Shown piece after piece: positions 22,450 through 30,666 of a stretch of 33,051 nt of DNA. The stretch spans positions 1 to 33,051 of the forward strand of contig DHPY01000022.1 in the NCBI GenBank assembly GCA_002411015.1. Reading direction: 5' to 3'. The notes below the pieces were generated by a model. The model saw nothing but the letters and a program-made list of their open reading frames with translations. It did not search any database and was not told the origin of the DNA. Numbering within the stretch: the first letter of the stretch is position 1; each line of letters starts with the position of its first letter. The DNA is from Armatimonadetes bacterium UBA5352 (GTDB lineage: Bacteria; Armatimonadota; Zipacnadia; Zipacnadales; UBA5352). Made by a program: the position numbers and the translations under genes.

Positions 22450-23616
22450 TTATGACTTGCGGCGGCTGAGCTTCACGAGCTCGGCCCAGGTCATCGTCCG
22501 GCTGTCGCCGGAGCTGACATCGTTCAGCTCGACCATGCGGTCGGCGCACGAGAAGCACGGGTCGATGGACGCGAACGCGATCGGGATGTCCGCAATGTAC
22601 CCGCCCTTCACCATCTCCAGCGACGCAGGCAGGTTCGCGAGGGTTGGTGTCCGGATCTTCACGCGCTCTGGCACATCGGTGCCGTTGCTGCGCACGTAGT
22701 AGATCACTTCACCCCGCTGCGCCTCGATGCGCGCGACGGCCTCGCCCTCAGGCACCTTGCGCGGGAAGCGCATGTTCACGTCACCCTCGGGCATCATATC
22801 GAGACACTGAGTGCAGATGTCACACGCGTCAATGACCTCCTGGACGCGCACCAGTGTCCGGCCGAGCACATCGCAGAGCTCTGAGGTGCGGACCGGGAAC
22901 TCTACCTTGTCGTACTGCAGATACGGGAAGGTGCGCCGGACGTCGAAGGCCACGCCCGATGCGCGCAGCACGGGTCCGACCGCGCCGAGTTGCACGCAGG
23001 TCTCGCCGGAGACGACGCCCACGCCCGAGGTGCGCTCGAGGAACGTCTGTTCACTCGTGGCGATGTCCGCGTAGTACTCTGCGCGCTGGCGCAGGAACGC
23101 CAGCCCCTCGCGGATCTTTGTAACCATCTCGGGCGCGATGTCGTAGCGCACGCCGCCGAGCATGGTCATGGCGTAGTGGCCGCGGTTGCCCGACACCATC
23201 TCGAGGATGTCCTGGATGACCTCGCGATCGCGCCAGACATACATGAAAAGGCTCTCGAAGCCGATCTCGTGCCCCGCGACGCCGAGCCAGAGCAGGTGGC
23301 TGTGGATGCGCTCGAACTCATGCATGATCATACGGATCCACTGCGCGCGCTCGGGGATCTCAACGCCCGCGATCGCCTCGACGGCCTGGCAGTAGTTCTG
23401 CGTGTGGGCGTTCGAGCAGATGCCGCATACACGCTCGCAGAGGTACAGGTCCTGAACGAAGTTGCGCTCGGAGCAACTCCGCTCGATGGATCGGTGCACG
23501 TATCCGATGCGGATATCGGCGTCGACGACCAGCTCGCCGTCCACGGAGAAGCGCAGGTTCTCGGGCTCCTTGAGCGCGGGATGCTGGGGCCCGACGGGGA
23601 AGTCAAGTTTGGCCAT
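22450..23616 (-). CDS. Group 4 [NiFe] hydrogenase large (catalytic) subunit
   Basis: A 388-residue protein that would be called NuoD from overall similarity but has the complete NiFe site: C64 and C67 in ERVCGICSNAHT near the N-terminus, and C354 and C357 in DPCFSCADR near the C-terminus. Complex I NuoD lacks these. After R360 there is a 28-residue tail (MVELNDVSSG...), like the C-terminal extension that a maturation protease removes after Arg in HycE. The N-terminal GPQHPALKEPENLRF is conserved in both families. The protein therefore probably makes or oxidises H2 at the cytoplasmic side. Its start overlaps the preceding gene by 14 bases, indicating coupled translation. Maturation genes (hyp) are not in the window. 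Confidence 0.93.
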   Translation of the reverse strand: MAKLDFPVGPQHPALKEPENLRFSVDGELVVDADIRIGYVHRSIERSCSERNFVQDLYLCERVCGICSNAHTQNYCQAVEAIAGVEIPERAQWIRMIMHEFERIHSHLLWLGVAGHEIGFESLFMYVWRDREVIQDILEMVSGNRGHYAMTMLGGVRYDIAPEMVTKIREGLAFLRQRAEYYADIATSEQTFLERTSGVGVVSGETCVQLGAVGPVLRASGVAFDVRRTFPYLQYDKVEFPVRTSELCDVLGRTLVRVQEVIDACDICTQCLDMMPEGDVNMRFPRKVPEGEAVARIEAQRGEVIYYVRSNGTDVPERVKIRTPTLANLPASLEMVKGGYIADIPIAFASIDPCFSCADRMVELNDVSSGDSRTMTWAELVKLSRRKS

Positions 23617-24073
23617 TGTCCTTCACGCCCTCCTCAGCCCCTATGTTATCTCGCCGCAGCGGGTAATCTCCCTCTGGCCAGTCCTCGGGAAGGACCAGCC
23701 GACGCGGATCGGGATGACCGGCCATTGTGACGCCGAACATATCCGTGATCTCGCGCTCGTACATAATCGCCGCGGGTACGATCGGGGTAATTGTCTCGAT
23801 CTCGTCAACGCCCTTGTCTACAGCCGTACGAACGTTCAGCGAAACACCATCTGCGACGAAGTGGTAGATCAGATCAATGTGGTCCCCGCGGTCGTTGCCC
23901 GATATAGTGGACAGGTGCAGCGGGCCCCACTCCTCAACGATGAACTGCGCCATCTTCGTGATGTCCACGGCCGGCACGCCGAGCCAGGCCTGCACGCTAG
24001 ATCGTGCCTCGGCCTCGGTCAGCTCGCCCTCATACCGTGACTGCACCTGTTCGATCAGCTCGGCTGCCGTCAC
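23603..24073 (-). CDS. Group 4 hydrogenase 30-kDa-type subunit (MbhK/NuoC-like)
   Basis: A 156-residue peripheral subunit of the complex I 30-kDa family. The signature is YEREITDMFGVTMAGHPDPR followed by RLVLPEDWPEGDYPLR. It binds no cofactor and stabilises the large-subunit interface. The start is a GTG with AGAGGGA about 5 bases upstream. Its end overlaps the large-subunit gene by 14 bases and it follows the small-subunit gene after 27 bases, so it is firmly within the operon. Confidence 0.92.
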   Translation of the reverse strand: MTAAELIEQVQSRYEGELTEAEARSSVQAWLGVPAVDITKMAQFIVEEWGPLHLSTISGNDRGDHIDLIYHFVADGVSLNVRTAVDKGVDEIETITPIVPAAIMYEREITDMFGVTMAGHPDPRRLVLPEDWPEGDYPLRRDNIGAEEGVKDNGQT

Positions 24074-24100
24074 AGGAATCCCTCTCTAGCTTCCCGGGCC

Positions 24101-24655
24101 CTAACTCCGCGCGGCGGTCTGGCCCAGTGATGTCTCGTTCGCCTGGCGCATCTCCGCCATCTCTGACGGTGTGTACACCAGTCCGGTGGTGTCCCGCCTC
24201 GACTCGATTTCCTTGACCAGCGCGTCGGCCTTGGGATCGAGCGTACCGAGCAGCTTGAGCACGCCGTAGGCGATGGCATCGGGTCGCGCGGGACAGCCCG
24301 GCACGTACATATCAACCGGGATGACCGAATCGACCCCGCCGAGGACGTTGTAGCCCGGGTAGAACGGCGCACCCGACACGCCGCAGGTCCCCACGGCAAC
24401 CACGAACTTGGGCTCCGCGACCTGATCGTACACCCGGATCACGCGGTCGCGGATCTGTCGGGTGACCGGGCCGGTCGTCATCAGCACGTCGGCGTGGCGC
24501 GGGCTGCCCTCAAGCAGCACGCCAAAACGTTCGAGGTCAAATCGCGGCATGAGCGCGGCGACGATCTCGATGTCACAGCCGTTGCACGAACCGCAGTTGA
24601 GGTGGCAGACCCAAGGGCTTTTGCCCCGCGCCCACTTCACCAATCCATTCAGCAT
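24101..24655 (-). CDS. Group 4 [NiFe] hydrogenase small subunit (MbhJ/NuoB-like)
   Basis: A 184-residue iron-sulfur subunit carrying the [4Fe-4S] cluster next to the active site. The motif CGSCNGCDIEI (C24, C27), with C91 in VGTCGVSG and C121 in VPGCPARPDA, matches hydrogenase small subunits such as HycG and EchC; NuoB proteins instead have a tandem-cysteine motif. The ATG at 24655 is chosen over the longer frame because AGAGGGA is close upstream and the protein then starts MLNGLVKWARGKSPWV as expected. It lies between the ND3-like gene and the 30-kDa-type gene. Confidence 0.92.
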   Translation of the reverse strand: MLNGLVKWARGKSPWVCHLNCGSCNGCDIEIVAALMPRFDLERFGVLLEGSPRHADVLMTTGPVTRQIRDRVIRVYDQVAEPKFVVAVGTCGVSGAPFYPGYNVLGGVDSVIPVDMYVPGCPARPDAIAYGVLKLLGTLDPKADALVKEIESRRDTTGLVYTPSEMAEMRQANETSLGQTAARS

Positions 24656-24703
24656 ATCGGTCCCTCTATCGGAGCGGCGTTCAGCGGCGAATACGCCCGC
24701 CAC

Positions 24704-25030
24704 TCAGTCCTTGAAGAGAATGATGATCGCCACAAGGCCGACCACAAGGTATGAGCCGGCCAGCCACGGCAGCACCTGCCCGGGGTTGGTCCCGAGCACG
24801 AGCGCCAGCACGTCAAGCAGTGTGAAGATGAAGGCGGCGTGGAAGAGGTGGTACGCGGTGGGGAAAGACGAGCCCTTTACGTCCTCGCCACATGCGTAGG
24901 TGCGGAGCTTCCCTCCCACTGCGTGAGAAGCCGGTGCAATCGCCTTCCCGAACAGATAGATCAGCCAACCGGCGAACATGGCCAGAGCGAAGACCGTTAC
25001 CGGATGATACAGCACGCCTGACGCAGTCAT
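24704..25030 (-). CDS. ND3/NuoA-like membrane subunit of the hydrogenase complex
   Basis: A 108-residue protein with three transmembrane helices. Between the first and second is a loop reading KLRTYACGEDVKGSS, equivalent to the conserved YECG loop of NuoA/ND3, which lies near the quinone-site coupling region in complex I. The second helix, FHAAFIFTLLDVLALVL, keeps the acidic residue typical of the family. GGAGG is about 9 bases before the ATG at 25030, which is preferred to upstream codons. It sits exactly between the ion-pumping membrane module and the hydrogenase module. Confidence 0.8.
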   Translation of the reverse strand: MTASGVLYHPVTVFALAMFAGWLIYLFGKAIAPASHAVGGKLRTYACGEDVKGSSFPTAYHLFHAAFIFTLLDVLALVLGTNPGQVLPWLAGSYLVVGLVAIIILFKD

Positions 25031-25116
25031 CTGCGCAATCCTCCATGCCGCGACCGGTGGCGGCCCCCCGGTGGTTTGACACCGCACACCGCTTCAATGT
25101 TCAGCGATTCAGTAGA

Positions 25117-26634
25117 CTAATGTACGCCCGCCGCGACCAGCACATCAACGCCTCCGCCGATCAGGGACGCTACGTACTCAGCCGCGGGGTCAACCAGCAC
25201 GAGTCCCGCATCTGGCAGAACACCGAGCAGCAGCGAGAGGGCGGCCAGCGCCACGATGGGCAGCACTACCAGGAATGGCAGCGGCTTGAGCGTGCGCGGC
25301 CGATCTTCGGGGATCGGACCGAAGACGACGGTGTTGAGCGCGTCCAGGTAGTAGAACAGCGATATGACGCTGTTGAGCACGAGCATGACGACCATGAAGA
25401 TGCCCCAGCCGCCGACATCGGCGCCGGCCTTGGCGATGAGGACCTTCGAGAACCAGCCGTTGAAGGGCGGCGCGCCGGCGAGGGCCAGAACGAAGATCAG
25501 GAAGCAGATGCCCATGAGCGGGAACTTGCGTCCGATGCCGGAGAGCTTGCGGATGTCCCTCGTGCCGAGGATCCAGAGGAATGCACCGGCGCAGAGGAAG
25601 GCTCCGCCCTTCATGACCGCGTGGTTAAGGATGTGGTAGAGCGCTCCGCGCATCCCGCTGAAGCCGGCAAGCGTGGGGTAGCCGAGCGCGAGCCCGACGC
25701 CCATGATGATGTAGCCCATCTGGGCGACCGAGGAGTACGCGAACATGCGCTTGAGGTCGCTCTGACGGAGGGCAATCAGGTTGCCGACGAACATCGTGAC
25801 GAGCGCGAGCCAGACGAGCAGGAGGCCGTAGTTGACGGTGCCGAGGGCGATGAGGGCCCGGAGCATCGTGATGAGACCGGCCTCGATGACGATGCCGGAC
25901 AGCATCGCCGAGATGCCGCTCGGGGCGGCTGAGTGTGCGTCGGGAAGCCAGGTGTGCATCGGCACGATCGCGGCCTTGACGCCGAAGCCGACGATGATCA
26001 GTGCCACGACCGCCATGAGTTGGGCGCTGCCCACCTGCGCCTCGAGGAGCGAGGGCAGTGCCGCGAGGTCGAGTGTCCCGGTCCAGCTAAAGACAATCGA
26101 GATACCAAGCAGCGCCAGCAGTGAGCCGACGGTCGAGATAACGAGGTACTTGACACCGGCCTCGATCGGCTCCCACTCCTCGCGCTCGAAGGCGACGAGG
26201 ACGAAGGAGGCGATGCTCATTGCCTCAAAGAGCACGTAGAGGGTGAACAGATCGCCGGCGAAGCCGACGCCGACGATGCCCGAGGTCATCAGCAGCAGCA
26301 GTGCGTAGAACTTGCCGATGTCGCGTCGGTGCATGTAGCGCATGGAGTAGACGGCGACCAGCGCTGCGAGCAGCAGTGCGGTGCCGGCAAGGAAGATGCC
26401 GAGGTAGTTGGCCACCAGGTATGACTGCAGGCGCGTCTGCGCCCACGCGGAGGGCCAACCGAGGGGCATCCCATCCTGAAGCACGTTCCAGATCTGGTAG
26501 ACCATGTAGCCCGAGCCGGCGATCGCCACGAAGGCGATGAAACCGGTGAGCATGCGACTGCGCGAGAGTCTGCCGACTACGTAGGCCAGCAGTGCCGCGC
26601 CCGACAAGATGGCGATGGCGAGCAAGACTTCCAT
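25117..26634 (-). CDS. Antiporter-like proton/ion-translocating subunit (NuoM/N, MnhD-like)
   Basis: A 505-residue polytopic membrane protein with about 14 hydrophobic helices, family Proton_antipo_M. Pump features include the helix Glu in FTLYVLFEAMSIASFVLVAF, the lysine in VGFGVKAAIVPMHTWLPDAH, LKRMFAYSSVAQMGYI, and HAVMKGGAFLCAGAFLW. It is expected to move protons or sodium when electrons pass to H2 or back. It begins 4 bases after the stop of the larger antiporter subunit, so the two are translated together. From sequence alone NuoM, NuoN and MnhD cannot be firmly separated, nor can the ion be named. Confidence 0.92.
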   Translation of the reverse strand: MEVLLAIAILSGAALLAYVVGRLSRSRMLTGFIAFVAIAGSGYMVYQIWNVLQDGMPLGWPSAWAQTRLQSYLVANYLGIFLAGTALLLAALVAVYSMRYMHRRDIGKFYALLLLMTSGIVGVGFAGDLFTLYVLFEAMSIASFVLVAFEREEWEPIEAGVKYLVISTVGSLLALLGISIVFSWTGTLDLAALPSLLEAQVGSAQLMAVVALIIVGFGVKAAIVPMHTWLPDAHSAAPSGISAMLSGIVIEAGLITMLRALIALGTVNYGLLLVWLALVTMFVGNLIALRQSDLKRMFAYSSVAQMGYIIMGVGLALGYPTLAGFSGMRGALYHILNHAVMKGGAFLCAGAFLWILGTRDIRKLSGIGRKFPLMGICFLIFVLALAGAPPFNGWFSKVLIAKAGADVGGWGIFMVVMLVLNSVISLFYYLDALNTVVFGPIPEDRPRTLKPLPFLVVLPIVALAALSLLLGVLPDAGLVLVDPAAEYVASLIGGGVDVLVAAGVH

Positions 26635-26638
26635 AGCT

Positions 26639-28339
26639 TTATCCCCAACCCAGGAACATCAGCAGCACGGCGATGAAGCCGATCGCCAGCCACAGGCTGT
26701 TGTAGTTGAGATCCCCCGTCTGGAAGAGACTGAGCACCGATGCGACCGCGCGCATCAGCACGACCCAGAACCCCCAGAACCAGTCGAAGAAGCCCTTCGT
26801 GTCGGTCACCAGGTCGGCCCACATCTGCGGGCCGGCCGGGACCGGCGCTCCTCGCTTGCTCCACACCACGCCGAGGATCACGAAGATCGCCACGGCGAGT
26901 ATCCCGATGATGATCAGCGGACTCCCGAAGGTGTGGTGCCAGAGTTCCCCGACCTCCAGCAGGTCCACCTCGTGGTAGGGAAGCTGGTTACCGAGCTTGC
27001 TGGTGTAGTCACCGACGTAGAGCCAGGAGATCAGCGTGCCCAGGCCGAGCAGCGACAGTGGCAGGGTCATCTGCCACGGCGACTCGTGCGGGTGCGCCTC
27101 GGTCCTGGACTCAGCCTGGAAGGTCAGCCAGTACATCCGCCAGGAGTAGATGGCGGTGAGGACCGCGGTGATGATCAGCAGCACCAGCGGGCCGGTCTGG
27201 CCGGCGCCGAGGAGTGCCTCGAAGACTGCGTCCTTGGACCAGAAGCCGTTGAACAGCGGGATGCCCGCGAGCGCCATCGTGCCGATCAGGAAGGTGACGT
27301 GCGTGATCGGCATGAAGCGCTTGAGGCCGCCCATCTCGTACATGTTGCGGGTATGCGTGGCGTGGATGACCGAGCCTGCGCACAGGAAGAGCAGGGCCTT
27401 GAAGATGGCGTGATTGAGCAGGTGGAACTGGCTCGCGAAGACCGAAGCCGCGCCCACGGCCGCCATCATGTAGCCAAGCTGCGATATCGTCGAGAAGGCC
27501 AGCACGCGCTTGAGGTCCTTCTCCACGAGCGCGAGCACCGCGGTGAGCGTGGCCGAGATTGCGCCAACCCAGGCGAGCATCGGCAGCCACCACGGGAGGA
27601 CCGCGAACATCGGCAGCGTCCGCGCGCACAGGTAGATCCCGGCGTTGACCAGCGTGGCGGCGTGGATCAGAGCGCTGATGGTGGTCGGCGCCTCCATCGC
27701 GTCGGGCAGCCACACATGCAGCGGGAACTGCGCCGATTTGCCGATCGCCCCGGCCATGAAGCCTGCGCCGGCGATGGTGAGCAGATGCAGCGGGATCTGG
27801 CCGCTGAGCGCTGCGCTGATCGTTCCGCTGATGCTGAAGGGCTGGTCGGCGCCGAGGTTGCGCATCGCCGACCACAGCACGACGATCCCCACGAGCAGGC
27901 CAATGTCACCAAAGCGCGTGACGATGAAGGCCTTCGAGCCTGCCTGCCGCGCCTTCGCCCGCTTGTACTCATAGGCGATCAGGGCGAAGGAGCAGAAGCC
28001 GATCAGTTCCCAGAAGACGTAGAGGACCAGGAAGTTGTCGGCCAGCGCCAGTGCGATCATGGAGCCGATGAACAGGATGGTCAGGAAGTAGTAGCGCGTC
28101 GGAGTGTACTCGCGCTCAAGGTCTTCCATGTACTTGAGTGAGTAGACGACCGCCAGGAAGCCGATGCAGCCGGCGACAGCGGCGACGAACATGCCGATGC
28201 CTGTCAGTTGCAGGCCGAAGGTGGCGTCAATGCCCGGGATCCAGTAGACCGCTGTCAGCGGCTGATCGCCGGCCGCACCGATGAGCGCCACGGTGAGGAT
28301 GGCGGTCACGAGGCCTACAAGGACCGAGTAGGCCTTCAT
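26639..28339 (-). CDS. Antiporter-like subunit (NuoL/ND5, MnhA-like)
   Basis: From its first standard start codon the protein has 566 residues, with Proton_antipo features such as FLVLYVFWELIGFCSFALIA, the lysine in GAIGKSAQFPLHVWLPDAME, LKRVLAFSTISQLGYMM and HAIFKALLFLCAGSVIH. The C-terminal part includes a long amphipathic stretch and a final helix as in NuoL. However, the 33 codons between the nuoK-like stop and this ATG are in frame without a stop. They encode a hydrophobic helix (TSIELLAILTVVVPLGG and onwards) that looks like the missing first transmembrane segment. No ATG, GTG or TTG is present there, so the real start may be ACG, ATC or CTG near 28420-28432. Confidence 0.9.
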   Translation of the reverse strand: MKAYSVLVGLVTAILTVALIGAAGDQPLTAVYWIPGIDATFGLQLTGIGMFVAAVAGCIGFLAVVYSLKYMEDLEREYTPTRYYFLTILFIGSMIALALADNFLVLYVFWELIGFCSFALIAYEYKRAKARQAGSKAFIVTRFGDIGLLVGIVVLWSAMRNLGADQPFSISGTISAALSGQIPLHLLTIAGAGFMAGAIGKSAQFPLHVWLPDAMEAPTTISALIHAATLVNAGIYLCARTLPMFAVLPWWLPMLAWVGAISATLTAVLALVEKDLKRVLAFSTISQLGYMMAAVGAASVFASQFHLLNHAIFKALLFLCAGSVIHATHTRNMYEMGGLKRFMPITHVTFLIGTMALAGIPLFNGFWSKDAVFEALLGAGQTGPLVLLIITAVLTAIYSWRMYWLTFQAESRTEAHPHESPWQMTLPLSLLGLGTLISWLYVGDYTSKLGNQLPYHEVDLLEVGELWHHTFGSPLIIIGILAVAIFVILGVVWSKRGAPVPAGPQMWADLVTDTKGFFDWFWGFWVVLMRAVASVLSLFQTGDLNYNSLWLAIGFIAVLLMFLGWG

Positions 28340-28438
28340 CAGGCACTTGTTGATCGCTCCGAAAGCTGGAATGAGCAGACAGCCTCCGAGCGGGACGACA
28401 ACCGTCAGTATTGCGAGCAGTTCGATGGACGTGTCAGC

Positions 28439-28735
28439 TCACCCCTTCAGCCGCCGGAGAGCCGCGATGGACAGGCTCTTGTTGTGATGGTAGGCGGCAA
28501 CCACCAGGGAGAGCGCGATTGCCACGGTGACGGCCTCAATCAGGATGAGGGTGATGACCACCGACTGCGCGGCGGACATGGTCCCGCTCTGCGCGCCGCC
28601 GAGGATGAACACCAGCGAGATGCCACGCGCCATGATCTCGAGGCCGATGATGATCTGCAACAGGTTCGTGCGGGTGATGGTGGCATAGAGGCCGATAGTG
28701 ACCAGTGCCAGGCCCGCAGCTGCGTAGGCCGTCAT
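28439..28735 (-). CDS. NuoK/MnhC-like membrane subunit
   Basis: A 98-residue protein with three transmembrane helices and the NuoK/MnhC pattern: LVTIGLYATITRTNLLQIIIG, then GLEIMARGISLVFILGG and the acid-bearing third helix QSVVITLILIEAVTVAIAL. The two membrane glutamates (GLEIM and LIEAV) are the residues linked to ion translocation in this family. The start overlaps the stop of the preceding gene by 4 bases (ATGA), so translation is coupled. Confidence 0.9.
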   Translation of the reverse strand: MTAYAAAGLALVTIGLYATITRTNLLQIIIGLEIMARGISLVFILGGAQSGTMSAAQSVVITLILIEAVTVAIALSLVVAAYHHNKSLSIAALRRLKG

Positions 28736-28959
28736 CCGCGATCAGCCCTCTCCTTCACGAGCACGAGTACGCCGAAGGTGCCGGCCAGGATAATCATCAT
28801 CTGGCCGATCAGGTCGGGTGTGCGGAAGTTCCACAGCATCTCCCGAAACGGGATGGTGTCGTAGCCGAAGCCCGCCACCGGTGCCGGTTCGAGGAAGAAG
28901 ATGAACAGCAGTCCCGCGAGGAACGCGATAGATACCAGGACGCCCGCGGCCTTAGTCAT
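28732..28959 (-). CDS. MbhE-like small membrane subunit (C-terminal NuoJ part)
   Basis: A 75-residue protein with a membrane helix at each end: AAGVLVSIAFLAGLLFIFFL and PDLIGQMMIILAGTFGVLVL, joined by a loop with GYDTIPFREMLWNFRTPD. The RTPDLIGQ segment is typical of the MbhE/MnhB-type domain found in Mrp antiporters and Mbh hydrogenases, corresponding to the second half of NuoJ. It overlaps the genes on both sides (8 and 4 bases). Confidence 0.75.
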   Translation of the reverse strand: MTKAAGVLVSIAFLAGLLFIFFLEPAPVAGFGYDTIPFREMLWNFRTPDLIGQMMIILAGTFGVLVLVKERADRG

Positions 28960-29203
28960 TCTGCTCTCTCCCCTCCGTGAGGGCGATGACCGCCAGGAAG
29001 AGGACGGTGATGAAGCCCGCGCACACGCTCAGTTCGAACATCGCCGCCCACGGGGCGCCGAAGTGGTAGAACATTGCGGCGAGAATCGCGGACATAACTG
29101 CCAGTGCCAGCGCGCCCTTGAGCACGTCGCGCAGATGCACTGCCAGCACCGCCAGCAGCAGGACCAGACCGAGAGCAACCCAGTTGAGAACCTGGATCGC
29201 CAT
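28952..29203 (-). CDS. MbhD-like small membrane subunit (N-terminal NuoJ part)
   Basis: An 83-residue protein with three hydrophobic helices, starting MAIQVLNWVALGLVLLLAVL and containing AVHLRDVLKGALALAVMSAI and FELSVCAGFITVLFLAVIAL. The pattern fits the MbhD/PhaA domain of Mrp-type antiporters and group 4 hydrogenases, equivalent to the first half of NuoJ. The ATG at 29203 has AAGGAG about 10 bases upstream; the longer frame to 29395 is Arg-rich and unlike a membrane protein. It is the first gene of the hydrogenase cluster in transcription order. Confidence 0.75.
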   Translation of the reverse strand: MAIQVLNWVALGLVLLLAVLAVHLRDVLKGALALAVMSAILAAMFYHFGAPWAAMFELSVCAGFITVLFLAVIALTEGREQND

Positions 29204-29403
29204 GATGCGCCGTCTCCTTCTCTGAAGGCGCCACCCGGGCGCCTCTGTCAGGGATCCACGACCGCTGTTCACGCCAAAGTCTCCTCTGTCCCGAGGGCGC
29301 GTCACCACGGGAAGATGGAGACCTGGTCCCCGATCCCTTGCGTTGTCCTGCCGGGAGTTCGCCCCCCGGCTCCCCCTGACCTCCCCCTGGTTCACTGCAG
29401 GTG
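29204..29403 (-). promoter_or_regulatory. Leader region of the hydrogenase cluster with a hairpin near the ribosome site
   Basis: This 200-base gap after ackA has no gene. AGGCGCC (29226-29232) pairs with GGCGCCT (29238-29244) around loop ACCCG, placing a 7-bp hairpin in the 5' leader just upstream of the AAGGAG of the first hydrogenase gene. No confident -35/-10 was seen on the - strand, so the cluster may be read from ackA or from an unrecognised promoter. Confidence 0.4.
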
Positions 29404-30627
29404 CTACCCCGCAAGCACCTCGACGGTGTCACGGGCGATCATCAGCTCTTCATCGGTGCGGATCACGAGCAGCGACGTCGCCGAGTCATCCGCGCCGATC
29501 TCCACGAGGCCATTGCCGTTCCCGAACGGGAGCGGCTGGGTGTTCCTTGCGGGGTCAATTCTGATGCCGAGGAACTCGAGCCCCTCAACGCACCACTCCC
29601 GCTGCAGGTGGTCGTTCTCGCCGATCCCGCCGGTGAAGACCACGCAGTTGACACCGCCCATGACCGCCGCGTAGGCGCCGATGTACTTCCGCACCCGGTA
29701 GGCGAAGAGGTTCAGCGCCAGGCGCGCGCGATCATGGCCGTTGGCCGCGGCCTTCTGCAGGTCGCGCATGTCGTTGCTGAGCCCGGAGAGGCCCTTGAGG
29801 CCCGACTCCTTGTTGAGAATGCGGTCGATCTCCTCAATACTGATCCCGAGCGTGTGCTCCATGTAGATCACGATGGCTGGGTCGAGATCGCCGCAGCGGG
29901 TACCCATCAGCAGGCCCTCCAGCGGCGTGAAGCCGAGCGTGTTCTCGATCGACTTCCCGGCCTTCACGGCGCTCATCGAGCAGCCGTTGCCAAGGTGGCA
30001 GGTGACCACCTTGTGCTCCTCGGTCGGGATGCCCCTCTCCCGCAGGAACTGCCCCGCGCGCAGCGACACATAGCGGTGGGAGGTGCCATGGAAGCCGTAG
30101 CGGCGGATGCCATGCTCGGCGTAGTACTCCCACGGCAGCCCGTAGATGAACGCACGCCGCGGCATCGTCTGATGGAAGGCTGTGTCGAAGACGGCCACAT
30201 GCGGGACGTTCGGCAGGAGCTTACGGGCGGCGCGGATGCCCATCAGGTTCGGCGGATTGTGCAGCGGCGCGAGCTTCCCGAAGCGGTCCACCGCGTCCTC
30301 GACGGCGTCGTCGATGATGACGGATGAGGCAAACTCCTCACCGCCATGGACGACGCGGTGGCCGACTGCGTTGATCTCCTCATGGGAGCCGATGACCCCG
30401 GCCTGCTCGCCGCTGAGTGCCGCCATCGCCTGCGCGAACGCCACTGAGTGGTCGGGCATGGCCACATCTAACTTGTACTCCCGCCCGTCGTGGGTCTCCT
30501 GCTTGATCCTCGAGCCCGCCTCGCCAACCCGCTCGCACAGGCCGCTCGCGAGGGACTTCTCGTTATCCATGTTGTATAGCTCGTACTTCAGCGACGAGCT
30601 TCCGGCATTGACCACCAGTACGTTCAC
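29404..30627 (-). CDS. ackA: Acetate kinase
   Basis: A 407-residue enzyme that makes ATP and acetate from acetyl phosphate. Signature segments are MNVLVVNAGSSSLKYELYN at the N-terminus, VGHRVVHGGEEF, VFDTAFHQTMP, YGFHGTSHRYVS with the catalytic His, HLGNGCSMSAVKAGKSIENT, MGTRCGDLDPAIV and FTGGIGEND. The length is standard. The start is a GTG with GGAGG 7 bases upstream. No phosphotransacetylase gene is adjacent. It lies just upstream of the hydrogenase cluster on the same strand, linking acetate formation with H2 metabolism. Confidence 0.96.
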   Translation of the reverse strand: MNVLVVNAGSSSLKYELYNMDNEKSLASGLCERVGEAGSRIKQETHDGREYKLDVAMPDHSVAFAQAMAALSGEQAGVIGSHEEINAVGHRVVHGGEEFASSVIIDDAVEDAVDRFGKLAPLHNPPNLMGIRAARKLLPNVPHVAVFDTAFHQTMPRRAFIYGLPWEYYAEHGIRRYGFHGTSHRYVSLRAGQFLRERGIPTEEHKVVTCHLGNGCSMSAVKAGKSIENTLGFTPLEGLLMGTRCGDLDPAIVIYMEHTLGISIEEIDRILNKESGLKGLSGLSNDMRDLQKAAANGHDRARLALNLFAYRVRKYIGAYAAVMGGVNCVVFTGGIGENDHLQREWCVEGLEFLGIRIDPARNTQPLPFGNGNGLVEIGADDSATSLLVIRTDEELMIARDTVEVLAG

Positions 30628-30666
30628 GGGCTTACCTCCGTGGGTAAGGGGACCGACGCTGTTTCG

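Noticed and set aside
26609..28141. Long + strand frame (510 codons) opposite the NuoL-like gene
   Set aside because: Extremely charged His/Glu/Asp/Arg composition mirrors the hydrophobic codons of the membrane protein on the other strand.
20967..29203. Call as respiratory complex I (NADH dehydrogenase)
   Set aside because: The large subunit retains both NiFe CxxC pairs and a maturation tail, the small subunit has the hydrogenase-type CGSCNGCDIE motif, and NuoE, NuoF and NuoG are absent.
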